A DNA stretch of 64,000 nucleotides from Hysterangium stoloniferum (Eukaryota > Basidiomycota > Agaricomycetes > Hysterangiales > Hysterangiaceae): contig WHVD01000094.1 of assembly GCA_015178975.1 (NCBI GenBank), positions 274,441 to 338,440 on the forward strand, given 5' to 3'. Below are positions 44,421 through 57,076 of the stretch, piece by piece. The stretch's first letter is position 1, and every line of letters starts with the position of its first letter. The position numbers were made by a program, and so were the translations under genes. Under the pieces are notes generated by a model. It was given only the letters and a program-made list of their open reading frames with translations, was not told the DNA's origin and ran no database searches.

Positions 44421-46429
44421 GCGTGTAATATTGGTGTTAGTCTAGGCCTTGAGGTATTGTAAATGTTTAAATAACGCCGGCTGCATGGCTTGTGCTGAGC
44501 TGCGAACTGTTATAAACAGGGAATTCAGCTTTGATTGCTCTTTATTTCTGTAGTCACCCAAGATTAGGGAAGTAAGTCGGTATCCATGTGTTTTCCTCCT
44601 TCTGAGATTGGTGCACTTCTTCTCTATTTATCTTTGTAACGTCGGGATCACCTTCTCGGAGTATGTAAACCTTGAAGATTTAACAGCATCTTCATAAATA
44701 GTTAGACGTCTCGTTTGCCTGCCAGTGCTCTGCCTTTTTAAAAGCCGACTCTTCCCTAGAGGATTGGGGAATTTTGTGATAATAAAGCTACTAGAGATCA
44801 TCGTTATATGATGCATCACATAAATTCAGATCAACATGTCAAAAATCTCATCCTCAAAGCTGTGTCATAGGTACTTCCAAGGTACCATCCTTTTTCGACA
44901 CCTCTCCTGAACTATACTCAAAATGTTTTGAATATCCTCTACTCACTGCTGACATTTTCAACACTAGTCATTACAAATAGAATAACTACCGCGAGCAAAG
45001 TATAGGCCTGGGGTGAAAAAAATAAAGAGAGAAAAGTACTTATTTCATCAACACGAAGTGGGTAAATCGACTGAAGTACATTGTACTACACTGTAGGTAG
45101 ATATGAAAATAAGAATAAGAGACTGAGACGCAATAGTAACACATGTGGCTATAAGATGTTGGTCAAAGGGATATCTTCGGGATGTATGGAATCATTCCGA
45201 GTACTTGTATCGTTATTCCGAGCACACGTGAGCCGCTATTTATAACAGGAATATGATTTGCTGAGATATACTAGTAAGCGCTTTCCGACCTTAAACCCTG
45301 GAACATTCCTGTTGTACTACCGTGTAAGAGGATTTGAAGCAATCTGACGGCGCTGATCTTCAAAATAGCGTATTGACGTTGGGACTATGGCGTGAGAGTA
45401 GTGGGAAATATATCACGTTAGTAATTATACACAGGGAAAAGCCGCGGATCCAATAACTGAAGGGATCCTCAGTGGAGCCCTTGTGAGAATTGGAAGTTGC
45501 CGTAAGCGCTCATTTGGATCCTCAAAATTCAAATGATCTGGGGCTTATGATAGGTTCTTGAGTTTTTGGATCAGGGGATTTTTTTCGGTGATAATGAGGG
45601 TGGCCTGTCTACCTACACGTGTAGGCGCTTTGTTTCCATAATCGACACCCAAAACAGCACTAGCCACGAAGCCAGAGTCCCTTTCTCTTCCCTCCCTCAA
45701 TACAATTTAGGGCACGCCGCTATTCCTTGTCTTTATCTCTTTAAAAACAAGGCTCTTCATATATACACACCTTCGCCATTCTTTCATGAACGTAAACATG
45801 CTACCTACCGGAAAATGGGAAAATGGGAGTTGGATCTTATTATAGGCTATTTCAACAAAAACGACAAACCCAGATCGACCTGGTTCGGAGAAATCGGTCG
45901 TACTCCTCGCCATCGTTGGCGTACTACGACGTGTAGATACCGTTTGAGTCTCTAGTGAGAGATCCTCAGCTTGAGGCGGCCAAGTGGTTCGTGTTAGAGA
46001 CCAGGAGCGCATGTTTATTCGATCAGTGGGGATTTCAAATTACTCACACGTTCCATGGATGTGCGACTCGCCAGACCGCATTTTGGAAGCTCCTTCATGC
46101 CGAGCCCGTTGTTCCTTTAAATTTTGTCTGGTATTTTTAAACCAGCTCGTCGGTCTTATCTTATATCTGAAACAACAGTTCAGAATCTGGCACGAAGAGG
46201 ACCAGCGCCATCGATTTCAAATACGCGGAAAAAAATAACGTGAACTCACTTTTTTTTTTATAACTGTCTCTTGTTGTCTCTTGTTCCACTCGTTGTGCAC
46301 CGTCATAATTTGTACGTCTGTGAGATTCGTCACGTAATGTGTGTGGAGCTCAGGCTTCCGACAAAACCTTGGGCTGCCGAGATTCTGCTACCTTTTTACA
46401 GGACATCAGACTTTGGGAAGTAAATCCCG
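44421..46429. other. About 2 kb without a supported gene
   Basis: The only longer frame (45566-45955, plus, 129 codons) has no ATG at its start and no recognised domain. Nothing repeat-like was recognised. Confidence 0.45.
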
Positions 46430-46681
46430 ATGAACCAGGAGATGGGTGTGGAAGATCATTCGTCTGTAGAGGTGCCGCTGCTCCCCCGCAATATCACAGG
46501 AAAAGAGTTTTGTGCGCATGAAGAGCATGTAGAGATCTATAAGGATGATGTTGGATACAGGGATGACTATGGAGAATGCGCCGAGTCTGGGGAGTATTAT
46601 GAGGATGAAGAGTCCAAGGAATCTTGTGAGGACGGATCTTCTGATATGGAAAGTGATGCATCTGGGGCGTATTCCGAGTAA
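46430..46681 (+). CDS. Small acidic protein, hypothetical
   Basis: 83 codons from ATG at 46430 to TAA. It is strongly acidic with Tyr and Cys (EYYEDEESKESCEDGSS). There are no other features, signal peptide or transmembrane segment. It may be a real small gene or the last exon of a longer one; no upstream exon could be placed. Confidence 0.35.
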   Translation: MNQEMGVEDHSSVEVPLLPRNITGKEFCAHEEHVEIYKDDVGYRDDYGECAESGEYYEDEESKESCEDGSSDMESDASGAYSE

Positions 46682-47872
46682 TGAAATTGGGCAATGATCA
46701 CAAGCGTTACTGCAGACTTCTTCTATATGAATGAATGGATTATAATGTTTTATTGAGTATTTGTACCTGCCAATTATTTAATTGAAGTCTTTCTCGTAGC
46801 TGTATCTACTGTGTCGGGTGGGAAAACAAATCATATCGATAAACGTTAGTGACGTAGCGGTTGTCCAATATTCCATTTTCCTGTCAACCTGTGTAAATTC
46901 GCGAATGAATTGAAAGCTATACGAACTGCATATGGGCAGATGTTATTTGGGGATGAAGCAAATTGACGCAGAGGCCCATAAGGATAACGAGACAACTTGC
47001 TATACATATAGCTCGTTCCTGGACACAAGATGTATGGCTCCATCATTGATAAGTATTCATTAGAGTGGTAGATCAAAATCCGAGCAACATATCCATGGGG
47101 AATTGACCTTCGATTTCGTAAACGAATTGTGAGGTACCAGATTTTATTGGCATGCCCGCCAGAGCGAAGGCCGATTCGGCAGATGATGGGGAAGTATAAT
47201 GTCTCGTGGGGACAATTGACAGGAACCTTGAATGAAGGCGCTTTCAGAATTCAAGAATCAAATTAGGGGATTGAGACATCGCTGGGTTTGTGACTGCTTG
47301 TTTTGGAGCATAGCGTGAGATGCTGGATGAAACATTGAGCTTTCCCCGGTGGCTCCATCGAGAAAGGAGGATGGATCATAGTCCACGGCAGGTGGTTGCC
47401 AATTGGCCCTGAAGGCATAGCATTTTTGGACGTTTGATCGCTTCCGAGTCGGAGTTGTGCCAAAAGTAGGTAAAATAACATTCGAGAGTTACAACGGATG
47501 TACTAGATGGGCCAGGGCTCTGTGGGCTATAACCAAGTGAGATTTCAGATTCTGTTCTAACTGTTAACGTCGCATCACGTGACCTTTGGTAGTGTCCCAC
47601 GTTCAGGCTAAGCGGCCATTTAGACGTTATGACACAATGACAAGTCCGTGATACAACCCTGTATATACAAGGACCATCTCTGATATAGATTTAGCGGTAG
47701 CTAGGTTTGGTCATTGCATTGACAATATAATTGCGACAGATCTTAGATGGATGGAAATCGCTAAACGCGTACACTCCCACACCCGATCCACACTTGCTCC
47801 TTTGACCCGTACCATTCATTTATTAGTCCTGCTGGCCGGGGAATGCATATTATATCCTTTTAATACCCTCTG
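46682..47872. other. Intergenic, no gene seen
   Basis: 1.2 kb upstream of the GPCR gene. Only short frames without domain signal are present. It probably holds the GPCR promoter; no motif is distinct enough to mark. Confidence 0.45.
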
Positions 47873-50344
47873 ATGTACGCTCCAGTCACCCTCTATCCCC
47901 CCAAGGCCGTCACAGGCGTTTCGGTGAGTCCCCTGAGAACATCTGTGCGTGTTGGCGTTTATCCCTCCAGGCTCTTGTTGTAGCGTCTTCTCTCTCGCTG
48001 GTGTCCGCGACTGGAACACTCCTCGCTATATTTCTCACCAGCGCCCGTCGCACATCCTCAAATGATACCAACCGCTCAGCATCGACATCGACCTCGTCAA
48101 ACTCGTTCACGCGATCCCCTCTCGGCGGCTATATCATTTCTCTCCTCTTCGCCGAACTCATCCAGTCCGCCGCCTCCCTCCTCTCCATCAAATGGCTCGT
48201 CCACCGCGGCGTATTCCCCTCCTCCGTCTGCTCTATCCAAGGCGCACTCAAGAACGCCGGAAATGTCTCCACTGCGCTGTGGTCACTTGTCATCGCCTCA
48301 TACACATTCTCGCTCATCTTCCTCAAGTTGCGCATACCCTATTGGGTCTTCTGGACGACCATCCTAGGAGGCTGGGGCTTGGTCGGTTTTATCGTCCTCT
48401 TAGGGCCGACCGCGATACAGACCGTGGCGAAAGGACCGTTCTGGGGTGTTAGCGGCTATTGGTGCTGGATTGCGCCTGCGTATCCTGTCGAGCAGTTTAC
48501 CATGGAGTATCTTTTTGTGCGTCTCATGCCGTCGCTCTCGCGCTTCTCGTCTGACTTGGTTCATATGTAGATGCTGGTTACCGCAGTCTCGTCTCTCATA
48601 CTGTACACCCTCATCTTCCTCCATCTCCGGGGCAACATCCTGCATAGTTCACAGTCCTGGTGCCGCCTTTCATTCCACCGCACAAGCAGCCCGTGGGCCC
48701 GCAACACCAGTCTAGCAGACCCACAGATCGAGAAGGTGGGAAAGAGCATGTTACTGTCAGTCATCTTCCTTTCGCGCTCCAGCCTCTCACTCACAATTCC
48801 CACTCAGCTACCCGCTATGCTACGTCGCACTCGTCCTCCCCATCGCTATATGCCGCTGGAGCGCAAGCTTCGGTGCAGCAGTTCCCTTTCAATGGACGAT
48901 TGCCGCTGACTTTGTATTCCTCTCTAGCGGTATGTATCCTACATTCTTCATCACATTATTGTGCACCAACGTGAGCTCTCCCACAGGTGTCGTCAACGCC
49001 CTCCTTTACTGTCTAACCCGCCGTGTCCCCGTTTCCGCACCCCGTCTTCCCTCACGCCTTGCGTCCAACTGGAAAGGGAGCAACAACAGGGGCAGCGGCG
49101 GCGAAAGGGGAGACGAAAGTTTTCAAGTCGGTAGACCAGCCACGATGCGAAGCATAGATACCGAAGTGACGTTGATTGACGAGAATGACGTGGTTAAGGA
49201 TAAGGTGGTAGGGGTGCATGGTTATCCATATGGGGATATCGAGAAGGCCAACATCATGGGTCATGTAAATGGGAGTGTGGCGGATGTTCATGTGGGTAAT
49301 GAGATACAGAATTGGGGAACGCCGGCTGCCCCGCTGGCGATGTCCGGACTCCCGACGATCCCTCCACCGATCCATGCACCTCCACACATCACCCCAAAAA
49401 CAACCTCACCACCGTTGACATTGGCAGCCACCATCAGAGCTCGTATGCCAAGCCTAGAAAGCATCGCTCCTCCAACTCTTACACCTCTGGGGCCTGCTCC
49501 TGCGCGTCGACCATTGCTGACTTCACCGCCTGTCACAGCGCTAGGAGTTACAATGTCGACGCCGACCCATAGGTTACCTGGATCAAAGATGGTTCCCGCA
49601 CCAGCACCAATGATGCCTACGACCACGTATGGAACTCTCCCGGATTCATTGATATCTCGCTCAGGGAACCCACATTACACCCCGCCATCGACCCATACCA
49701 GGTTATTGCAGTCGCTCGCGTCAGACGCCAACCCCTCTGCCGTCGACACGAGGAGTCCTTTTCGTATTTCCATCGATACCCAGGTGCAAAGTCCTCCGCC
49801 CTCGGCAGGCCCGTCTCCCGTCTCGACTGTCGCCCCGTACCCGAATAACGACTTCTTCTCGCCTATCTCTGAAAGTGTAGGCTCTCTTTCAGTCCCCAGC
49901 ATCATCTCGAGCTATGTGTCCCACTCGGGGGATGATGAAAGGAGCATATATGGGGGTGTGGATCTTGGAAGCGAACCATCGTCACGGACGTTCGGGCCGC
50001 CGGCGAAGGAAAGAACAAGAAACTCGCCATACCCGACTGACCCGCAGTCGTCTACATTCCCGTCGTATGCTTCAGATCTAGGGTCATCAGTGTCGGGGAG
50101 CGCACGTTCTAGAGCAAATTCGCACGCGTCCTTCACACTCACACTCTCGCAGGATCAACTCTCCCGCTCACCGTCGGTGACATCCGATTCCGATTCTGCA
50201 TCGTCTGTGAGTTCGTCGAGGATCTTTAATAGCTCAAAGCCTCCTAGCCATCATGTGGATGTGCCCAGACCACACCCGTTCTCGTATATCGGTGTGGGCG
50301 CTACGGGGGCAGGGGTGGACGGTTATGAGGGGAGTGCGTATTAA
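47873..50344 (+). CDS. Git3/cAMP-receptor-like GPCR with long tail
   Basis: Exons 47873-47923, 47971-48516, 48571-48755, 48808-48929 and 48987-50344 join in frame to 753 codons; the introns are 47-57 nt. Seven hydrophobic segments are visible: about residues 18-42, 65-92, 105-132, 137-160, 175-215 (spanning an exon junction), 262-284 and 298-320. The candidate extracellular disulfide cysteines are in VCSIQGALKN and GYWCWIAP. TM7 ends with FLSSGVVNALLYCLTRRVP. About 430 residues of Ser/Thr/Pro-rich cytoplasmic tail follow, a length and composition typical of phosphorylated fungal receptor tails. Expected role: plasma-membrane sensing coupled to heterotrimeric G protein and cAMP signalling. The ligand is unknown. 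Confidence 0.87.
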
Positions 50345-52129
50345 TGAGGGAAGACGATGGGAGGTGTAATATGCTACAGGGCGGTGTGATTACCAAGAGG
50401 AAGAGAACGTAACGTAAGCACATCTCAAAAGCTGCATCTTACCTTGATCATGACGGAATATTTCAGGTTCGCATGTTCGTATTTATTCGGAAAGATGGCG
50501 ATGTACAGCTTGTAGGTGTACGTCGCTATGGTCGTAATGTATAACGGTAGTTGTGTAACGGTTGTCAGGCAGGGTGGATTAATTATGTGTCTTAGAGAAA
50601 ATATTTGGCTTCAACCTGGTGCAATTTGCAAGTACCAACAATGTGGATAGGTCAGGGCATATTATGCCCTCAATACAGTTATGCAATCCTATTATACATC
50701 TGTAAAGCTCTCAAGTTCGCAGTGGATGTGCATTACAACATATGCACATGCATTTGTGTTTATTCATAATGTCATTTTTAAACCCTAATTACCGAATGGC
50801 TGGACAACGTAATGTTCTAGGACGACGGGCGGTGCTGCTATTCCTCACGGTTTGAAATTGACGATGGTCTGTGTTTTGGTTCTATGTCTGAAATAGTTTT
50901 AATCAATTCTATCTTACGAGGCTGTCGATGTGATTGTAAATCGGCCAGAAAATCTCATAGGCTAAAATAATGCCCCACTTGCTAGAATTTGCTTCCCAGT
51001 AATCAGGGAGTGGTCTCCCCACAAGATCGGATGTCTGTTCCGGTCGACAGCAAGGGTTAGTCTCATTTGGAAGTAAAATGGCCATTCTGTATCAGAGCAT
51101 ATACCAGTTCCTTTATTCATTGCAATATACGGTGCCGGGCTGAGTGAAACTAAGTTACAAATAGTAACCCGCATCTTTGGAATCACTTTTGACGAGTCTG
51201 TGATAAACCACCTGCGTTTTTCTCTGAGGTTATTCGTTTTGGTTGGGCTCAAGAGCCGGGATTAAAGGCTCAGTCACGGAGCGCTCAGGCTTGATACACT
51301 TCCCATTGAGAACTTTCAGGGGAGCTTAGATTGTTAAACTGTTATATTACTGATAGACATTATCTACGTTCTGTAAGTAAAAAGTTGGTATGAAGAAATA
51401 ATTATTGGGCTCGGATAGCTACACAAGTTCAAGTCAGACTGCAGGCCATTCCAGCATTGTGATGAGTGTACCAAAACTACTGACGGCACAGTTGCCGATA
51501 ATAACAATTTAGGAGGTTTGGGGATCAAAACTCGATCTGCTTCAAATTTCTCAGTTTTTGCCTGAAGCACATCCTTCTTATCTATGTGTCAGACTTCACC
51601 ACATCTGTTCGTCTTTTCATATACCAGGTTGCGCATCTTAAAATGGAACACCCTAAGCCTAATGATTTTCAGAAATGATGCAGAAATGGGAGAAGCTGTC
51701 TGTCAATACCTACTGGATGCAGAAATGTGATATTTACTGATAAACTATATTCAACCTAAAGGAGACCTTTAATTTCCCTGTTGTGTGACCTAAAATGCCT
51801 ATTTAAGTTATATTTAATGAAAAATAAAATTCCTTCTTAAAGTTCATGTCTTTGGGAGGGATTTTGCGGTGCACCAAAAGTGATTCACCCCAGCGGTGCC
51901 TCTTATGCCAGCGCTTTCTGGTTGCGGCTTGTTAGGTAATTGCCGTTCGGTCCCTCCATGTCCATCAATGAGTCCGTATGTGAGTCATCATCAAGTCACT
52001 TCATGATATATAAAAATGCCTCGAGTTTCCCCAACAGCTTCCAAACCGCCACAGGTTTATTAGTCTTCTCGTGCAACTTACCCAACTATTTCATCATCTA
52101 AGACGCCCAATACCCACACTCTATTTGCA
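50345..52129. other. 1.8 kb intergenic region, no supported gene
   Basis: No gene is recognised. At about 51855-51880 there is a repeat-like GATTTTGCGGTGCACCAA also seen near 29055. Short frames on the minus strand (50962-51252, 51364-51570) lack domains. Confidence 0.45.
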
Positions 52130-52902
52130 ATGTCTGCAGAGATAGCGGTCTACGAGGACCCTACATCACATAAATCTTACGCTCAAGCTCTTAAGGAGAG
52201 TGCTACCCCCCGACTCCAGCCTGACTGGAGCAAGGTACTGACAGGTAAGGCTGTCATGGCTTCAGACGCCGCCCAGGGTGAAGATTGGACCGACGTTTCA
52301 TCTGTCACATCTTGCGGATGGCCTGCTACGGAATCTGTGATAATTGAAAAGGGAGAGGAAGTCGAGGAGCAAGAAGAGGGAAAGTTGAAGAAGACTCAGA
52401 AAGATGGTGGTGCGTGTGTATGAGCTGTTTGAACATTTCCGTTTGTCATTCCAATTGCCATAGTCCCTGTCGACAACACCACGGTTCGAGAACCATCTCA
52501 AACGATACCCCCCATCGCTGCAGACCTCCCAAATTCCGTGAAGGACGTACCATGGGTCGACCAGGACTCAGACACACGACTGCCCCACGCTCTACATGAG
52601 GACATCACGCACGCAAACCGATCCCGCCGCATGTATAACACGATGCAGCCTGGATACACACTCGGTCTCCAACCATTGTTCGGTGATGGTTCTGCCCCAG
52701 AAATCAAGAAACCCTGGAGGAAATGGCCAGGCAAGTCGTCCACTTTCCCAGTGCGGAGAAGCTTTACTGTTCGATAACCGCTTACACTCTTCTAGGAAAG
52801 CGACCATATAAGGGTGATCGTTATACTCAGGAACAGCAAGAAACGAGGGATAAACGAATACAACGTGCTGAGTGGAAAAAAGCAGACGGAGAGATGTTTT
52901 GA
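52130..52902 (+). CDS. Unrecognised 217-residue protein, three exons
   Basis: Exons 52130-52409, 52464-52730 and 52796-52902 join in frame. ATG 52130 opens MSAEIAVYEDPTSHKSYAQA. The middle is Asp/Pro-rich (ADLPNSVKDVPWVDQDSD). The C-terminus is basic (KRPYKGDRYTQEQQETRDKR, then RAEWKKADG). Intron 2 (52731-52795) has a GC donor in an ideal context, CCAG|GCAAGT, and ends TCTAG; if it is not spliced the frame stops within 15 codons. The basic tail may bind nucleic acid, but this is speculative and no family is assigned. Confidence 0.6.
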
Positions 52903-53924
52903 TCTGATCTTCTGAAACGTCTAAAAGCCTTTGGAAGAGCTCCTGGGCTTATACGTGTATCGCCATTCAACACGTCGTCCTTCTGTATCTTAATAACTCA
53001 ATATTACCTGTATCATTGAGAATGGAAAATCATTTTGAATCTGAACTGAGTTTCTCGCCTCCGCTCCATCATGGACCTTGCCATTTTTAGGATTATCTGA
53101 ACCTAATATACAGCGAGCTTATACATTGCCGTAATAGTCGCAATGTGTCGTGCGGCAACATAACTGCCCCCGAATCTCGGGCTACGGGCTAAAAGTTGCG
53201 TAACGGCGCGCAGCACTTTCCTATAGCCCTGCAAATTCCATGGCTACAATTTGGCATCATTCAAGTTTCTTTTTTCAAATTAAGTAGATACTTCATCAAT
53301 TTTGTATTGGAAATTATCAAAATAAAATAATATTTGACATAAGATTATTAAAACATGAGAGCTATTACATCTAGTGTACAGTTTCCTGGTGAAACCTTGT
53401 GCACCACTTCAATTGGCACATCCTTAGTTTTAGTCCTTCCTTGAGTAATATTAATGTTCAAATAAACTTACTAGAGTCCAAAATGACAAAAATGTAACTT
53501 CTAAATAACATGGGTTCCAAGTTTACAGTTGTTAAGAGAGTTTCAATCTTCTGTTAGGGCAACACTAACAAGGCTACCAAAACACAAAGAAGGAAGGAGA
53601 GATAAGACAAGGATAAGGAGTAAAAAGATAGAAGTTTTAATGACTTGAGAATATCACACTTGTATTTAGTGGAAATCCTAAGAGATTGAAACTGGGGTCT
53701 AGTTATGTATGTACAGTGACTCACAAAAGTGTCCCAATGTTTTGGTAATTCCCATTAAATGTTTCATAACTGATCAAATAAATTTCCTACAATAGTGACA
53801 ATATTCTCACAGAGGCATTAGCATACTAGCTTTTATATTCCCAAATATTACACAATATTGATGGACATTGGTGTCACAGTGAATATTTTAAAATAGCCAA
53901 TCATTAGGACAGTTTTGTGAGTAC
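52903..53924. other. AT-rich flank, no gene
   Basis: About 1 kb, increasingly A/T-rich after 53270. No frames are supported. It ends at the 5' LTR of gypsy element D. Confidence 0.5.
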
Positions 53925-54744
53925 TGTTACGACTGGAATTCCTACCGAACTCTGGGCACTAACTTATATGCACCCACACCCTACATACACCAATTGTCAG
54001 TTTACCAGAATTTCCACCGGACTCTGTATGTCAGACTTGTCCATGCTTGACTTCATTACATTGTGTATCAGTCACCAGAATACCTGCCAGACTCCGTCCC
54101 TGTCTATGTTTGACTCTGTCCCACACATCAGTCACCAGACCCCGCTTGGAAAACCTGTCACCTCTAACTGAGCCCTGTTCCCGTTTTAGTCAATGACCTG
54201 TCACGATTCGGACTCTGCTCCCACCCTGTTCCCATTTCAGTCAATGACCTGTCATGATTCAGACTCCGCTCCATTCCATCCCGTTCCTAACACCAAATTT
54301 TGTGTTTACTATTCTTGTTTTATGTTTTGCTAGTCGTTTCATCATTACTGGATTTGGTATGTTATTCATTCCACGGTCTATATAGTCTGGCAGATGTTGT
54401 ACATACAATCCAGTCAGAAAATCAGCTTAGATTCCCCCCAGTAATCTAATACATTTTCTGCTCTAAACTCCTCTTTAAATGACACCGCTCTCACTAGTTG
54501 GAGCCCACTGGCTCCAACGCATCTATCTCTCTTATTTATCTCAACTCCCCAACCTCTCGACCCATGACCTCTGACCTATGACCCCTCAACCCACGAACCC
54601 TGCCCAGACTCCCTGGGTTTCCCATCTGCCTGTTTGAAATTGGACAACATGATCTCGCGAGGGTGCAGCCTATAAGCTGAAGCCAAGTCCTACTGGATTT
54701 CCTGTGGGTTTCTCCAGGAACCTGCCGTCTATGTACCCTTAACA
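53925..54744 (+). repeat. 5' LTR of gypsy element D
   Basis: 820 bp, TGTTACGACTGGAATTCC to CCCTTAACA. It is the reverse complement of LTR A in layout and lacks the duplicated segment of LTR A. It carries AAGCTGAAGCCAAGTCCT at about 54675. Confidence 0.9.
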
Positions 54745-54778
54745 GTATTTTCTGACTAAGACTCACAGATTGTTCAAT

Positions 54779-56408
54779 ATGCCACCAAGAAGAAAAGCAC
54801 CAGTACAGGCATCATTACCTGGACTGTCGACTCTTCATTCCCCACTTACTTTGTATACCAGCCAGACACTCACACACCAGCTGGACATCATGGAAGAAGC
54901 CCGTATCGAAGAAGTCCCAGAAAACCCAGATGAATCCGAGCACAAGGATGAGTCTGTGGCCCCCGACAAGGGCAAGGGTGTCGAACAAACTATGGAATGA
55001 CCACACATGGAGGACCCTACTTCTGAATTTTTAGCAGATACTATAGATAAATTTATGATGCACCTGCTTGAAGAATGAAAGAAAAAAGAACAAGAACCTC
55101 CACAGTCAAAAGTCAATGCTCTGGAACCCTTCACAGGTTCCAACCCAAACAAACTTTCAACTTTCCTCATGCAATGTTGCTTCAATTTCTGAGATTGACC
55201 TGCCACATTCTCCACGGACTCCTGAAAAGTCAACTATGCACTTTCATACTTGTTGGGATCCACATTGAAATGGTTCAAACTGGCCTTTAGCAGACTTTCT
55301 GAGGAAGAGCCGCTCTGGCTTGAAGATTGGGATGCTTTTGTTATGGAACTTGAAACCAACTTTGGCCCATATGACCTGACCGGAGAAGCCGAGAATAGTC
55401 TCACTAATCTTCGCATGAAGGACACACAGTGTATCACAGACTATATTGTCCAATTCAATAATCTTGCAGCTTGTTGTCAGTGGGGCAATCCCGCTCTCCA
55501 CCACCAATTCTATGCCAGTCTGCCATCCCACCTTAAAGACGAAGTCTTGAAAGGAGAAGATAGCAAGCCAAAAACCCTGTCCCACATGCACCTTAAGGCT
55601 CAAAATGCAGATGCACGTTATTGGGAACATCATGTGGAAGTTGCCCATGAGACCTCTGTGGACAAAGTGAACAAGTCCACGGCCAATAAAACCAACAACA
55701 ACAATTCATCAACCAGCAACCAGAACTCCACATAATCCGACAAGAAGAACGATAAAAAGTCTTCTAACAACAACAAAGGTCAACAGTCCAGACCAGAAAA
55801 CCTGACCTCACAGGCAAGCTCAGACCCAATGGCAAATTGACCCCACAAGAAAGACAACGTTGTATGGACAATAACCTCTGTCTCTTGTGCAGAAAACCCA
55901 TCAAGTTCCAAAATGTCCACTGGTAAAAGCAAACTCTGCAAAGGGTCGAACAGCCAAGACCTCCCATGGAAACTCTGTCGAAGGACAAACTGGCTTCTGA
56001 CTTGAAAAAAGAGTGAGCAACCTCACTGACTCCATTTCAAAATTCATTTTTTCAGCTCTTATAGATTCCAGTTTGACTCACTATTTTTAGATACAAAATT
56101 CACACAAAAAAATCTGTTGTCAACTTATCCGATAAATCCTGTTGGCCTCCGCCTTTTTGATAGCACAAGCAATTCAGTTGTCACCCAAGCTTGTGATTTA
56201 TCCATCTGTTTCCTGTGTGGAACATCTCATTTGGTCACTTTCTAAGTGACCCAGTTAGACTCAAGTTGCTCGGTTGTCCTAGGATACAACTGGCTTACCC
56301 ACTACAATCCGTTGGTTGACTGGGTAGCTAACAGTATAACTTTCCAGACACCCATGGCTTCCAAGAAAACTGCACCCAACATGGCCTCCATGGCACCCAT
56401 TGCCTTCC
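54779..56408 (+). pseudogene. Gypsy gag and protease start (element D)
   Basis: ATG at 54779 opens MPPRRKAPVQASLPG, parallel to element A. After frame changes the capsid-like part is readable at 55250-55735 (LLGSTLKWFKLAF, LEDWDAFVMELETNFGP). It includes a TGA at about 55076 in the same place as in element A, further stops, and a degraded knuckle. Protease traces ([13 protein letters not shown]) end at the chromovirus insertion. Confidence 0.85.
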
Positions 56409-57051
56409 TGTGAAGAGTGGTGGATTCTGACCGCTCAATATACGAAGAATAGTGTTTATTCAACTACTATTAGAGAGTATTGACCGCCAGTACAATACTA
56501 TAGATTACTAGACTGTTAGTACTAGTATAAGAACGCACTGCACGCCTCAAGAGCAACTGTATAGTTGCTCATGACGGCTTAGAACAGTAAGATAATGAGT
56601 TGACCTTTTACGGTACAACTAGTAGCTAGAAATAAGTAAGATACTCAGCTAAAGACTGAGTATCTAGGATAGAGTAATAGTAGCGCGAGTCGACTACAGT
56701 GTCGACGAGCGCAAAGTCTTGAAAGCGGAACTCGACCTTAGCGGTTCGAGTCCAAAAGGCTATTAGTAGACTAGAGAATGCTACCCTTATGGTAGCTGAG
56801 ATACTACCCTTGACACCTCTCGCTATTCGACGTCTGAGTCGTTACGAGGTGGTGTCTGCTGGGTAAAAGTTGTCTGTCTCTTTTGGCGCCGAGAGTGCCC
56901 ATACGTATACACAAAGCTTCGAACTACAAAATCAAGGTGTGCTCGAAAGATAGAAAGAATATAAAGAAAGAAAATAAAAGGTAAATAATAAAGTACTATA
57001 ATCCAGTTATTATTCCTTAGTCCAGGTATGCATATATGCATACCCTTTACA
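56409..57051 (-). repeat. 3' LTR of chromovirus E, hairpin-rich
   Basis: 643 bp. On the minus strand it begins TGTAAAGGGTATGC and ends CTCTTCACA. It holds the 20-bp palindrome GGTATGCATATATGCATACC (57025-57044) and several stem-loops: GAGCAACT/AGTTGCTC (56551-56570), GATACTCAG/CTGAGTATC (56640-56664), one built on GTCGAC (about 56688-56706) and GCTACC/GGTAGC (about 56779-56795). Confidence 0.8.
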
Positions 57052-57076
57052 GTGCCCCCCAGTTCGAAGGGATGTG

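Larger units (their letters stand above)
53925..56408 (+). mobile_element. Ty3/gypsy element D, 5' part, interrupted by element E
   Basis: Same family as element A but in plus orientation: LTR (53925-54744), gag, and the start of protease. At 56408, after ATTGCCTTCC in the protease region, it is cut by the 3' LTR of chromovirus E. The rest of element D should lie beyond the window on the far side of E, starting with a CTTCC duplication. Confidence 0.88.

Noticed and set aside
45566-45955. 129-codon plus-strand frame as a gene
   Set aside because: Begins at TTG with no ATG, no domain and no plausible upstream exon.
56736-56765. GGTTCGAGTCC (perfect tRNA B box) on the plus strand inside the chromovirus LTR
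   Set aside because: The flanking bases do not form a T-stem beyond two pairs and no A box or acceptor stem is present, so it is not a tRNA gene.
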